A DNA stretch of 64,000 nucleotides from QKMZ01 sp012965515 (GCA_937879965.1 CALFMP010000017.1:3980-67979), one strand, 5' to 3'; positions 17,470-26,294 are shown, counted from the first letter of the stretch. A program made the numbers and translations. Notes: generated from the letters alone by a model not told the origin.

Positions 17470-17958
17470 ATTGCTTAAATTCCAGCACCTGATGCGATGG
17501 CTGGATTAATGCTGTTTGCGACTATAAATACAAGGTCTATGAATGCGCACAAAATTGAACGCATATCCATGCTCCAATACGGTTCCAGTGCAACTATAAC
17601 ATTGTCTGCACAGTCCGTTTTTAGTTAAAAGCAGAAGTCCTTTCTCAGCTGTCTGTTCGCTTCCGGGTGCCCGCAGGCGGCTAAGACGAGGGCGCTAAGG
17701 ATGTGGGTGACTAACAGAATGGATGCGGCGGCGCATCTTCCTGCGCAGCGGGTAGCCTTGCACGCGCCTCCCGGCGTCAAGGCATTAGGATTTGGCGGCA
17801 GGATTGCAGTTTTGAGAGAAGCATTTAGAATGGGATTGTCAGGCGGGGTCCACGAATTTTCCACGAATGGTTTGTATACTGCCCTGGTCGATTGCGATTA
17901 CAAATCAGTCAAATTTGCAGCAATGAAAAATTGCTTTGCAAATACTTTAGGCAGAACT
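17470..17958. other. Intergenic/leader with GC-rich patch
   Basis: The gap between the DUF4238 gene and the zinc-ribbon nuclease contains a clearly GC-richer patch (about 17650-17850) set in AT-rich sequence. The nuclease frame stays open back through this patch to 17701. However, the encoded segment (about RVALHAPPGVKALGFGGRIA) does not resemble the repeated modules that follow. It may be an inserted repeat or older remnant carrying the promoter region. Confidence 0.4.
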
Positions 17959-19722
17959 ATGACAAGAAAACTGACACTGGAATACATCCACGCATTAGCC
18001 AAGAAATTTGGTGGTCGTTGTTTATCCGAAACTTACGAAAACAACCACACAGAACTTGATTGGATTTGCAAGGAAAAACATATTTGGTCGGCAACGGTGC
18101 GTGCCATCCAGCATGGCGTTTGGTGCCCGGAATGCGATGATCGAGTAAGTTGGACGATTGAAGATATGCAGGAATTTGCGAAGCAGCACGGTGGCAAATG
18201 CTTGTCGAAAAAATTTTTGGGTACTAAGGTGCCATTGATTTGGGAGTGCCGCTTGAAACACACATGGCCGGCTATCCCGAAAAACGTGATAGGAAACGCA
18301 AAGAAAAAAGGTACATGGTGCCGTATTTGTTCTGGCAAAGCGAAAGGAAATCTTGAAGAAGCCATCGCGTACGCTCATTCTCATGGAGGTCGTTGTCTAT
18401 CGACAGACTACGTCGACCGAAAGACCCCCATGGAATTTATTTGCGACAAAGGACATCCGCCTTTTAGAGCCAGATTCGGCTCAATGCTGGCTCAAAATTC
18501 CTGGTGCGAAAAATGCGCCGGTCGAGCAAGAGGTACGGTAGAAGAAATGCAGGCGCTGGCGCTATCACGTGGGGGCAAATTTTTGTCTACCGAATACAGT
18601 GGCGCCAATGAAAAACATAAGTGGCAATGTTCGGATTTCCACGAGTGGGATGCTACTCCTGGAGCAGTAAAATTCGGCTCCTGGTGCCCTCAGTGTAATA
18701 TCAACTACGGCGAAGAGATTTGCCGCTTCTTCTTCGAGCATATTTTTTCCGCTTCATTTCCAAAAACTAAGCCAGGTTTTCTAAGGGGTGAAAATGGCAG
18801 AAGACACCTTGAACTGGATGGTTACAACGAAGATCTGGGTATTGCTTTTGAACACCATGGGCGACAGCACTACGAATTCACAAGGGCTTTCCATCGAAAT
18901 GAAGAGCACTTTCTTAGAGTTCAAAAGCGAGACGCGAAGAAAGTACAAATGTGTGTCGACTTTGGAATAAAGTTGATTGTCGTACCGGATGTTCCTGGAA
19001 CAACGCCAATCTGCGATGTCCCCCGTTTTATGTTGGAACAGCTCGAATCTCTTGGTGTTGCGCATTCTGCAAGTGCAGACGCAATAATGATGCTGGACAT
19101 TAATGTCATTTACAAAAGCTCCGCATTTGCGCAATTGCTGGAACTGGTTGCACAAAAAGGCGGAAAGTGTTTGTCCAGAGTGTATTTAGGATGTGCGACA
19201 AAATTGAAGTTTTTGTGCTCGTCGGAGCACGAATTTGACATGCGACCAGACGCTATCAAACAAGGACAATGGTGCCCGACCTGTGCCGGAAACGCTAGGC
19301 GAAATATTGAGGAAATGCGAGCTATTGCTGAAAGACGTGGCGGCGAATGCATTTCTGAAGAATATCTGGGCATCCATACTCAACTGTTATGGAAGTGCGG
19401 CGACTGCCAACACATTTGGCCGGCGATGCCATCCGACGTGAAAGGCACGAAGCGAAAGAAGGGGAGTTGGTGTCCACTGTGTTCGCACAATCGTAAACGA
19501 ACTATTGAAGAAATGCAGGCAATCGCTAAATTGAGAGGCGGAAGATGCCTCTCTACCGAATATGTGGCAAACAATCAAAAGCTAATATGGGAATGCATTG
19601 ATAAGCATCGGTGGGAAGCGATTCCAAACTCGATTATGAATGGGACCTGGTGTCCAATTTGCGCGAATTTCAGTAGAGTGAAAAACTTGAAAGAGCATAA
19701 TGCTCTTCGTTTTTCAGTGTAG
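17959..19722 (+). CDS. Seven-module zinc-ribbon protein with PD-(D/E)XK nuclease core
   Basis: 587 residues from ATG 17959; the frame is open upstream to 17701. Four tandem modules of about 60 residues (4-62, 65-129, 130-191, 193-247) each follow the plan E-x2-A-x4-GG-x-CLS, W-x-C-x4-H-x-W, then WCP-x2-C, a treble-clef-like zinc site. A nuclease-like domain (about 248-355) follows, with GEEICRFFFEHIF, ELDGY near 285, AFEHHGRQHYE near 297 and QKRDAKK. Three more modules follow (383-447, 448-512, 513-572). Related modules are known from uncharacterised bacterial and giant-virus proteins. The likely role is DNA binding and cleavage; no methylase accompanies it. Confidence 0.7.
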   Translation: MTRKLTLEYIHALAKKFGGRCLSETYENNHTELDWICKEKHIWSATVRAIQHGVWCPECDDRVSWTIEDMQEFAKQHGGKCLSKKFLGTKVPLIWECRLKHTWPAIPKNVIGNAKKKGTWCRICSGKAKGNLEEAIAYAHSHGGRCLSTDYVDRKTPMEFICDKGHPPFRARFGSMLAQNSWCEKCAGRARGTVEEMQALALSRGGKFLSTEYSGANEKHKWQCSDFHEWDATPGAVKFGSWCPQCNINYGEEICRFFFEHIFSASFPKTKPGFLRGENGRRHLELDGYNEDLGIAFEHHGRQHYEFTRAFHRNEEHFLRVQKRDAKKVQMCVDFGIKLIVVPDVPGTTPICDVPRFMLEQLESLGVAHSASADAIMMLDINVIYKSSAFAQLLELVAQKGGKCLSRVYLGCATKLKFLCSSEHEFDMRPDAIKQGQWCPTCAGNARRNIEEMRAIAERRGGECISEEYLGIHTQLLWKCGDCQHIWPAMPSDVKGTKRKKGSWCPLCSHNRKRTIEEMQAIAKLRGGRCLSTEYVANNQKLIWECIDKHRWEAIPNSIMNGTWCPICANFSRVKNLKEHNALRFSV

Positions 19723-19781
19723 AGACGTTTTTTTTAGGCTGTTTAAGTCAGTTTTGTTCCGAAATTCAATGAGCTTGGAAA

Positions 19782-21017
19782 ATGAAAAATTACCTTGAGA
19801 GTTTCCTAACCCAGTTCAGTACTCAGGTTGATTTCTACAAGGAAGCTGCTTCGATTTGCAGAAGTCAGCTTGAACAAATTTTGAAAGAGAGGGCAATTCG
19901 AGCGATCGTAACCGACCGTGTCAAACGTGAGGATCGACTCGAGGCAAAGTTGACGAGCAGAAACAACGAAAGGGCGTATCAATCGATTGACGAAATTTAC
20001 GATGATATTGTTGATCTTGCTGGAGTACGCGTCGCGCTCTATTTCCCGGCTTCGAGGTTTGAAGTGTGCGATATCATCAATTCATTATTCCAAGTTGAGC
20101 AAAAAAAGGAATTTCCTATAACAGGTGTTCCAAAGGCACAGTTCGATAACTATGAGAAACGTTTTGACGGTTATTTTGCAGATCACTATCGAATACGGTT
20201 GCAGCCTTCATCCTTAAATGTTGATCTTCGGCGATATGTCACAGCACGCATAGAGGTGCAAGTTGCATCAGTTCTAATGCATGCATGGGCAGAGGTTGAG
20301 CACGATTTGATCTATAAGCCAATGTCAGGAAAAATTTCGCGCGATGAACATCAAATTTTGGATGAACTAAATGGGCTTGTATTGGCAGCAGAACTCGCTT
20401 TGGAGCGACTCCAGGCAGCTGTTGAAAATCGCGTGAACGCAGCTCACGCCGTTTTCAATAACCATTATGAACTTGGCGCATTCCTGCATGAATTGCTCCC
20501 AACATCTGATGGAACCTCTCGCACAGTGCGGATGGGGAATGTTGATATTTTGTTCGACCTTCTTAAGGCTGCCGACTCCAATACAAGGAAAGATGTTGAG
20601 CACCTGTTTGAAATGCTTGGCGAAATATCAGAAACGGCTCCATTGGCAGGACAACTACTAGATTTATTTATTCTGGAAAAACCGGAGCTTTCCGAAAAAT
20701 TTGATTCACTGCTCGCTCGACGAGCTCAACTAAATGAAAACGATGAGTATGCTCGGGCGTTCACAAAGTTTCTTATGTCTTGGGCTGCTATAGAACGCTC
20801 TTTGATGAGGGGCCGTAGTGTTCTAAATTGGTCTCGCCTGCCGGAACTAGATGGGCTTACAGTTTCAGAGCAGCAAGGTTTGATTAGGTTTAGACACATG
20901 AGAAATTTACTTGTGCACGGAATAGAGCTACCAACAATCGATCAGCTAGCAAATGCAGCTAACGAATTAGAGCGTGTGCAAGAAAAATTAAATCCGACCG
21001 CTGAAGACACTCCATAA
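19782..21017 (+). CDS. RelA/SpoT-domain protein with HEPN-like C-terminus
   Basis: 411 residues. Residues 40-180 match the RelA/SpoT nucleotidyltransferase: RVKREDRLEAKL, SIDEIYDDIVDLAGVRVALYF, an HYRIRL strand, then RIEVQVASVLMHAWAEVEHDLIYKP, which holds E158 and the AWAEVEHDL signature. The middle is helical. The C-terminal 80 residues include IRFRHMRNLLVHG, with R374 to H379 as a HEPN-type Rx4H motif. Small synthetases of this kind make (p)ppGpp or pyrophosphorylate tRNA as toxins. The fusion and location point to defence rather than housekeeping. Activity is inferred. Confidence 0.78.
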   Translation: MKNYLESFLTQFSTQVDFYKEAASICRSQLEQILKERAIRAIVTDRVKREDRLEAKLTSRNNERAYQSIDEIYDDIVDLAGVRVALYFPASRFEVCDIINSLFQVEQKKEFPITGVPKAQFDNYEKRFDGYFADHYRIRLQPSSLNVDLRRYVTARIEVQVASVLMHAWAEVEHDLIYKPMSGKISRDEHQILDELNGLVLAAELALERLQAAVENRVNAAHAVFNNHYELGAFLHELLPTSDGTSRTVRMGNVDILFDLLKAADSNTRKDVEHLFEMLGEISETAPLAGQLLDLFILEKPELSEKFDSLLARRAQLNENDEYARAFTKFLMSWAAIERSLMRGRSVLNWSRLPELDGLTVSEQQGLIRFRHMRNLLVHGIELPTIDQLANAANELERVQEKLNPTAEDTP

Positions 21018-21131
21018 GTAGCATTCCGATTCTTCATCTTCAAACGGCAAGCGGTATCAGCTGAGTGTTCATCGTTTTAGCTAGCCTTTTTAGGCATTTT
21101 TAGAGAATGTCCACAAGTGATCTAAAAACAA

Positions 21132-21989
21132 TTAAAAAATATTTCTGACGTGTTCGCCAAGTATAAATCTAGGAAAAAAAGGTTCTCTAATAACCTCATT
21201 CATCAAGGTCCAGTAAAACTCGCGGATCAGAGGTAGGTTGCAGTCCGCGGGATAATGATAGCGAAAGTATCTTCCTTCACTCTTATAAGCGTATTTTTGA
21301 AACACGGGCTTTAGATACTCATACAAGGCCCAACGAAGGTCGTTAAGGTGCTCTGCGACCACCGGTGCTAGGAAATTTAACGGACCTTCTTGTTCAAACC
21401 ACTGCGTTAATTCTGCGTGAGCATGAAAGCTTTTACCGTCTGTGAGATTGTGTCCATGATTTCTTAAAATCTGCTCCGTCACACCTATATCTCCGCTAAG
21501 CCTAGCAAAACCGTGTTTTGCCGCATTACCACAAAGTTCCAACAAGGTAATCCTCTGAATCTTTAGCGTTACTTCGATTTCCACAGTGGGAAGCCAGACG
21601 TTTTCTATAACAGTCTCGGTGTTGAGCCATTGCGAGAAAAGGTCCACGGTTTGCATAAGATTTGCAGGATTTCCTTCTAGGGATGGTGATTTACAAATTT
21701 TTTTGAGATAGAACAGAAAAGTCTTGTCTACTCTTTCAATGGGAGCCACGGGGCGTGGCAGCCCAAAAAGACCGTCCGATGGAAGGGAGAGAAAATCAGC
21801 CAGTAAGATAGCAAATAACTCTTGACTCTCATTGCTGGTGAAGTGCAATTCTCCAGAGGATAAAAAATCGATCTTAAACATAGATCTATTCACCATGCCA
21901 TAAATCATGTCCCACACTGCGTACAAGATGACGATTTCCTGCTCGAGTTTCGTCAATGGTACACTTGGCATAGAGGCTTTAGGCTTCAT
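21132..21989 (-). CDS. Hypothetical helical protein, 285 aa
   Basis: No family is recognised. The protein is mostly alpha-helical without signal peptide or membrane span. It contains LLELCGNAAKHGFARL, a GN-x2-KH segment reminiscent of HEPN-like helical bundles, but there is no clear Rx4-6H motif. It is divergently transcribed from the Ntn-hydrolase-like gene across a gap of about 80 bases, so the two could share control. Confidence 0.55.
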   Translation of the reverse strand: MKPKASMPSVPLTKLEQEIVILYAVWDMIYGMVNRSMFKIDFLSSGELHFTSNESQELFAILLADFLSLPSDGLFGLPRPVAPIERVDKTFLFYLKKICKSPSLEGNPANLMQTVDLFSQWLNTETVIENVWLPTVEIEVTLKIQRITLLELCGNAAKHGFARLSGDIGVTEQILRNHGHNLTDGKSFHAHAELTQWFEQEGPLNFLAPVVAEHLNDLRWALYEYLKPVFQKYAYKSEGRYFRYHYPADCNLPLIREFYWTLMNEVIREPFFPRFILGEHVRNIF

Positions 21990-22068
21990 TTGATGCCCCC
22001 AAACTGTAGTTCATAGTTGAAGTTACCTTCGGTGTCTGACTATTTCGATCATTTTTAAAAGCAAACAC

Positions 22069-22905
22069 ATGACTGTAATAACTAACATCATCGGTCGCGA
22101 TTTCACAGTGCATGTATGTGATTCACTTCGTTCAATCACTTTAAGCAATAACGATGGAATACCTGAACAAACTGTTGGAGACTTTGGGCCTAAAACTGTA
22201 AAAGTTAGTCAGTTTCACGGAGCTATTTCCGTCTTTGGCCTGATGAAATGGTTTGATTGGGAAATTATTCCACTCCTGGAAGCAGAAGCACAGCGCGCCG
22301 TACAAAACAATCTTAAATCTGCCGCCCATTTTGCAAGTCGAATTCACAAATTGATTCAGCCCCTTTATCAGGACTTCACTCTTACAAAATCTCTCGGCCT
22401 ACACTTTACTGCTTACGAACTGATTGATGATATGTGGGTTCCCGAGCTGTTCTACATTTCAAATTTTCGTGGAATTAGAACTAATCCTGTGATCTATGCG
22501 GGAGGTCCTATGATTGCACACCAAAGAATGACCTTTTTTCGACTGAGTAATGAAACAAGATACGACTTTCAAAACCACGGTAAAAAGGAAAATCGCTTGG
22601 CAGTAGCAGAGTCACTTGAACAAGGAGCAGTTTATTTGTTTCAAAACGGAGACCCGTCACTGTTTGAGCTTGACCATATTCCTCACCTAATAGCTTTAGA
22701 ATCAGAAATTCCGCAAAATCTTCCACCAGCAGAATTCTGCGCTCGACTTGCAATGTGCAAAGTGCAGTCAATAATCAATTTACAGCTTAATCGAGAAATT
22801 GCCGAACGTAAGGTTGGAGGTGTTTGTCATTGCCTTATTATTCGGCCAAACACAATTGAACTTTTTGACTCTCCTACTGGGCTGGAGCATTTTGCTGGAG
22901 CGTAA
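22069..22905 (+). CDS. Candidate proteasome-like Ntn-hydrolase
   Basis: 278 residues. If Met1 is removed, the N-terminal residue is Thr. Counting from it, Asp falls at position 17 (HVCDSLRS), as in proteasome beta and HslV subunits, and a Lys follows at about position 41 (GPKTVKV) with the KxxKV...G pattern (FHGAISVFG). The strand TVITNIIGRDFTVHVCDS resembles their first hairpin. The rest is alpha/beta, with helices LEAEAQRAVQNNLKSAAHFASRI. I cannot assign a subfamily. The next gene, an AlbA_2/Schlafen-like protein, starts 30 bases downstream. Confidence 0.5.
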   Translation: MTVITNIIGRDFTVHVCDSLRSITLSNNDGIPEQTVGDFGPKTVKVSQFHGAISVFGLMKWFDWEIIPLLEAEAQRAVQNNLKSAAHFASRIHKLIQPLYQDFTLTKSLGLHFTAYELIDDMWVPELFYISNFRGIRTNPVIYAGGPMIAHQRMTFFRLSNETRYDFQNHGKKENRLAVAESLEQGAVYLFQNGDPSLFELDHIPHLIALESEIPQNLPPAEFCARLAMCKVQSIINLQLNREIAERKVGGVCHCLIIRPNTIELFDSPTGLEHFAGA

Positions 22906-22935
22906 AACAACAAATCTGTTTCGTAAAAGAGAACA

Positions 22936-24090
22936 ATGACACCAATTGAATTGCGAAAAATTCTTGCGCTTCACGAAGGTCCGAAGCTGGAATTTAAACT
23001 TGAATATGTCCTAGAAGGGCAGGGGGCTGACCGTAATAAGGCTGAAGTAGTCAAAGATTTGCTGGCGTTGACAAATTCCGCCGGTTCTCAAACAGAAGAA
23101 CCAGCATTTTTGATTTTAGGCGCTGGGAACACGTTAACGCAGGGAAAGCGTACAGCCCGCGATGTCGGTGGACGATACACCAGCCAACATTTTCTCGAAT
23201 TGTTCAATTCTAAATGTACACCGCCTTTGAGTAATTTCAGCTACGAAGAGGTTCAACTAGACGGAAATACCTATGGCGTAATAACTATTCCTCCTTCACC
23301 AGACCTTCACTATTGCACGATTGACTTAGTTACGCCCACTAGAACTTGGTCCAAGAATAGTGTGTTAATTCGCCACGGCGAAAAAGTTGGTGTCGCAGCA
23401 CCGGAAGAGATTGCGCGGTTACTCTCAACCAAGAGAACTTGGCAAAAGAAGCCCTCGATTCCGATAGCGACCGACCCACTGCGAAAAGTCTATTCAGTGC
23501 TAATAAAAACACCACTGGATTTTAAACGAACGTTGGGAGTGGAGGGCGCAAGCCAAGAAGTTTGGTGTAAAACAGATTCAGAAACTGAACCGGAAATTCG
23601 CCGAATATTGAAAGAAATTTTTCAAGATTTGCAATATTTGGAGCATGATGAGTTAGACGAAGTTATGAATTATCTAGACGCCATTGAGGAACCACTTCAA
23701 AGGCTGTCCAAGTTAAACCTTGAAATATTTTGCATAGTTGTACCGACGCCGATGAAAACAAGTGACGGTACACCATTTGAATTTGAAATTGCTCACTACT
23801 ACATTGTTCCTAAAGATGCCTTTTTCGCTTTGCATGGTCCTCCAGGAGCTAAAGTTCATAGGTTCACAAGCAATTGCCAACTAGCACTACTGGATTTTTT
23901 ACAAAGCGTAAGGAAACAAGCTCGCATACAGCTTTGGAATGCGATTGGGTTGTTGCTTCAGTTTAAAGATGTGGTGCCTTTTTGCACAATCTGCTGCGAA
24001 AAGGACGCAACCATATTTGATGATGCTCGAAAAGAAACTGAACAGTTGCTGAAGCAGAACGCCGAAGAATCTCAACAAACACTCGAATGA
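22936..24090 (+). CDS. Schlafen/AlbA_2-domain protein
   Basis: 384 residues. Residues 1-165 are an AlbA_2 domain: LHEGPKLEFKLEY, with the E-x-K pair found in Schlafen-core nucleases, then VVKDLLALTNSAG, FLILGAGNT, YGVITIPPSPDLHYC and VLIRHGEKVGVA. Residues 166-384 are unrecognised and end in a charged helix. In bacteria the domain occurs in transcription regulators and in defence nucleases. It lies 30 bases after the Ntn-hydrolase-like gene and is probably cotranscribed. Confidence 0.78.
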   Translation: MTPIELRKILALHEGPKLEFKLEYVLEGQGADRNKAEVVKDLLALTNSAGSQTEEPAFLILGAGNTLTQGKRTARDVGGRYTSQHFLELFNSKCTPPLSNFSYEEVQLDGNTYGVITIPPSPDLHYCTIDLVTPTRTWSKNSVLIRHGEKVGVAAPEEIARLLSTKRTWQKKPSIPIATDPLRKVYSVLIKTPLDFKRTLGVEGASQEVWCKTDSETEPEIRRILKEIFQDLQYLEHDELDEVMNYLDAIEEPLQRLSKLNLEIFCIVVPTPMKTSDGTPFEFEIAHYYIVPKDAFFALHGPPGAKVHRFTSNCQLALLDFLQSVRKQARIQLWNAIGLLLQFKDVVPFCTICCEKDATIFDDARKETEQLLKQNAEESQQTLE

Positions 24091-24164
24091 CCGAGAAAAT
24101 TTCTTCTTCAACTCATCACTTCCCATAGGAAGATTGACGCACAGGATGCCTGCCTAACGAACAT

Positions 24165-25514
24165 TCATGGCTTAGGGGGAGTTTGCTGCTTCAGTCCACG
24201 TCGCCGTGGTTTTTGCAGACCTTGATTGTTTTGAGCAGGAGGCATTGAAATATGTGTCTCGTAAGGAAAGCTCATACTTCGGCGATCCGGTGCCGTGAAA
24301 TCTATTAGAGTTCCTTTCCAACCTATTAGACCAGCAGAAAGCTTGTGCAGCAATGTGACGCAGCAGAGATATTTTTGAAATTCATCTTTCAATTTGAAGT
24401 TTCGCCCTCTCCAGTGGCAAGAACCATTTCTGATCTCTGACCAAGCCTCTGTTTCCTTTGCAAAAATCTTTATACCGAATTCTCTACCTGCTTGTTGGAT
24501 AACCTCTCTCATATGCACAGGGCCGGTAATCTGCAAATTTTCTTTCACTATATATGAAGCTAAAAGTTCAACGCAGATGCCTGCGGTAGCTCGATTAATC
24601 TCCCAGATGCTTTCGTCACCAGTCCAGAGCATTCTTAGATACCAGATCAGTGGCTTGTTACTTTCTTCTTTGAAAAATCGGTATGCGCATGTCAAAAAAT
24701 CGATCTCTTTTACCCCACCGTCATGCAGAATAGGAGGTAGTGCGCTGCGACTTCTTTTATTTCTACGTGGCTCTGGAACAAGCATTAAAGTTTGATTTTT
24801 TCCTACAACCAGATCTTTGCAATAAGGCGCCACATATCGGCCCAAGAGTAGGCTCAAAGCATTTATAAAGGAATCAAAACATTTTTCAAGTTCTTCAATG
24901 GAACATTCGGGCGTCTTAATATGAAGACTCGCACCACCAGTATCATTCTGAAAAAGTAGAAATTTAGTCTCGTCAATCTCCATACTCAGCCAATCTCGGT
25001 TTCCAGCGAAAGTGGTAAATCCAAACCGTGTTGTTTCCACTGTTGAATTTTCTGTCCAGATGAATTCTGAAATTGGACCTAAATAAGCTAATCCATAGCT
25101 GAACTTTTTGTCTTCCGATGGCTTTTTGTACGGAAGACTTTTGGTAAACTCGACGAGGTCCGGGGTAAATGCAATTTCTACATCTTCACCTTCGGACTTA
25201 GCTGCGTTATAGGGACATTGCAGCGCATACACTTTAACTTTCCAGCCGTCGGTGGTTCTCCCCGTCAAAACAAAATCATTTGATTTTAGACTTTCACGAA
25301 GACTGTGCACATGAGCCTTCATCCATAACTTTCCAAAAACATTAGACCTAAAGTGATCCGATGAAAAAAAAAGTCTGGCTGACCCTGTGCAAACCTTTGC
25401 TCCTCTAAAGCTCAACTTTGCTCCCAAAACAGGCAAATCCATTTTCCTTTCCATAAACTGGGCTAGAATTTGTTCCATTTTGTAAGCCATCCTGATTTCC
25501 TTCTTCAAAAGCAT
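24165..25514 (-). CDS. HEPN-motif protein, possible ApeA-like effector
   Basis: Up to 449 residues; an ATG at 25478 (MEQILAQF) has a better ribosome site (AGGATGG) than the first ATG. The N-terminal half is beta-rich, with strands such as GWKVKVYALQC and YGLAYLGPIS. The C-terminal half is helical and carries WSEIRNGSCHWRG, where R362 and H367 make an RN-x3-H HEPN motif. The C-terminus is proline/basic. Its beta-domain plus HEPN layout is like the ApeA-like protein at 13110, but N-terminal similarity is not obvious. RNase activity is inferred. Confidence 0.6.
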   Translation of the reverse strand: MLLKKEIRMAYKMEQILAQFMERKMDLPVLGAKLSFRGAKVCTGSARLFFSSDHFRSNVFGKLWMKAHVHSLRESLKSNDFVLTGRTTDGWKVKVYALQCPYNAAKSEGEDVEIAFTPDLVEFTKSLPYKKPSEDKKFSYGLAYLGPISEFIWTENSTVETTRFGFTTFAGNRDWLSMEIDETKFLLFQNDTGGASLHIKTPECSIEELEKCFDSFINALSLLLGRYVAPYCKDLVVGKNQTLMLVPEPRRNKRSRSALPPILHDGGVKEIDFLTCAYRFFKEESNKPLIWYLRMLWTGDESIWEINRATAGICVELLASYIVKENLQITGPVHMREVIQQAGREFGIKIFAKETEAWSEIRNGSCHWRGRNFKLKDEFQKYLCCVTLLHKLSAGLIGWKGTLIDFTAPDRRSMSFPYETHISMPPAQNNQGLQKPRRRGLKQQTPPKP

Positions 25515-25573
25515 TTAATTTGAGTGATTGACGGATTTCTACCGCCATTTCTCTACATTCAAAAGCTCTGTAT

Positions 25574-26134
25574 CTAATACCGTAATCTGTGCACCGCATC
25601 TCTCGTATCATCCGGATCTACTGCCAAATACGCCTGCAGCTGAGACAGCGACGCATGCCCAGACATTTCCTGAATTGTCCGAAGCGGCACTCCCATTCGA
25701 CTAAGTGTCGTCAAAAATGTTCTTCGCATCGAGTGTGTCTTTGACCCATCGATTCGAAGTGCATCGAATGCACTCCTCATAATGTAATGTGCTTGGACCC
25801 GCTCGATGTGGCCGCTCTCCGATCGGCTCGATGGAAACAACCAGGTCCCTAATGTTGTCGACAATGCGTATTCTCGAATATACGATCTCAATTTCGGATG
25901 AATTGGGATGTCACTATATACGGTGGCGCGTTTCTTGAGTCGTCGAACGACCAGCTTGTTGCGCACAGTACCGTTTTCTGTAATCACCTGGTCGGTTTCA
26001 AGGCAGATTATTTCGCCGATTCGAAGACCGGTATATATACCGATTGCAAAGAGAAGTTTGTTTCGAGGAGACGGAATAACTTGGAATATATTTTGGATAT
26101 CCTTGTCTTTCAGAATTACTGCTTGACCAGCCAT
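25574..26134 (-). CDS. Tyrosine recombinase, catalytic domain only
   Basis: 186 residues. All catalytic residues are in place: R38 (TGLRIGE), Lys around 67-68, H134-x2-R137 (HSMRRTF), H160 (MSGHAS) and Y169 (QLQAYL). There is no SAM-like arm-binding N-terminal domain, so it is a minimal XerD-like enzyme such as occurs on plasmids for dimer resolution or on small integrative elements. Inverted repeats of recombinase-core geometry lie immediately upstream, one overlapping the start codon. Confidence 0.88.
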   Translation of the reverse strand: MAGQAVILKDKDIQNIFQVIPSPRNKLLFAIGIYTGLRIGEIICLETDQVITENGTVRNKLVVRRLKKRATVYSDIPIHPKLRSYIREYALSTTLGTWLFPSSRSESGHIERVQAHYIMRSAFDALRIDGSKTHSMRRTFLTTLSRMGVPLRTIQEMSGHASLSQLQAYLAVDPDDTRDAVHRLRY

Positions 26135-26169
26135 TGAACAAAATCTTTCTAGAAAACTATTTTGTTCAG
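26134..26169. repeat. Inverted repeat over recombinase start
   Basis: TGAACAAAAT (26135-26144) and ATTTTGTTCA (26159-26168) form 10-base perfect arms around a 14-base centre (CTTTCTAGAAAACT). The arms are nearly the same as those of the dyad at 26238. Since it overlaps the recombinase ATG at 26134, it may be an operator, an accessory site or a diverged core site. Confidence 0.6.
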
Positions 26170-26237
26170 TATATGGTGCCTAGTTTTTGGATGCAAGTGG
26201 AAAGAGTAGATATATGGTCCATTGCTGTTTCTCTTGA

Positions 26238-26263
26238 CTGAACAAAAGAACTCTTTTGTTCAG
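26238..26263. repeat. Candidate recombination core site (10-6-10 dyad)
   Basis: CTGAACAAAA (26238-26247), GAACTC centre, TTTTGTTCAG (26254-26263). The perfect arms with a 6-base centre match the geometry of dif/XerCD-type core sites. It lies about 104 bases upstream of the tyrosine recombinase start. Use by that enzyme is inferred from proximity and geometry. Confidence 0.62.
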
Positions 26264-26270
26264 TAGAAAA

Positions 26271-26294
26271 AATGTCAATTGAGCGCTTGACATT
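26271..26294. repeat. Inverted repeat AATGTCAA-8-TTGACATT
   Basis: Perfect 8-base arms (26271-26278 and 26287-26294) flank TTGAGCGC. It lies 7 bases beyond the 10-6-10 dyad. It could be a second recombinase or accessory-protein site, or an operator covering a TTGACA promoter element. Confidence 0.5.
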
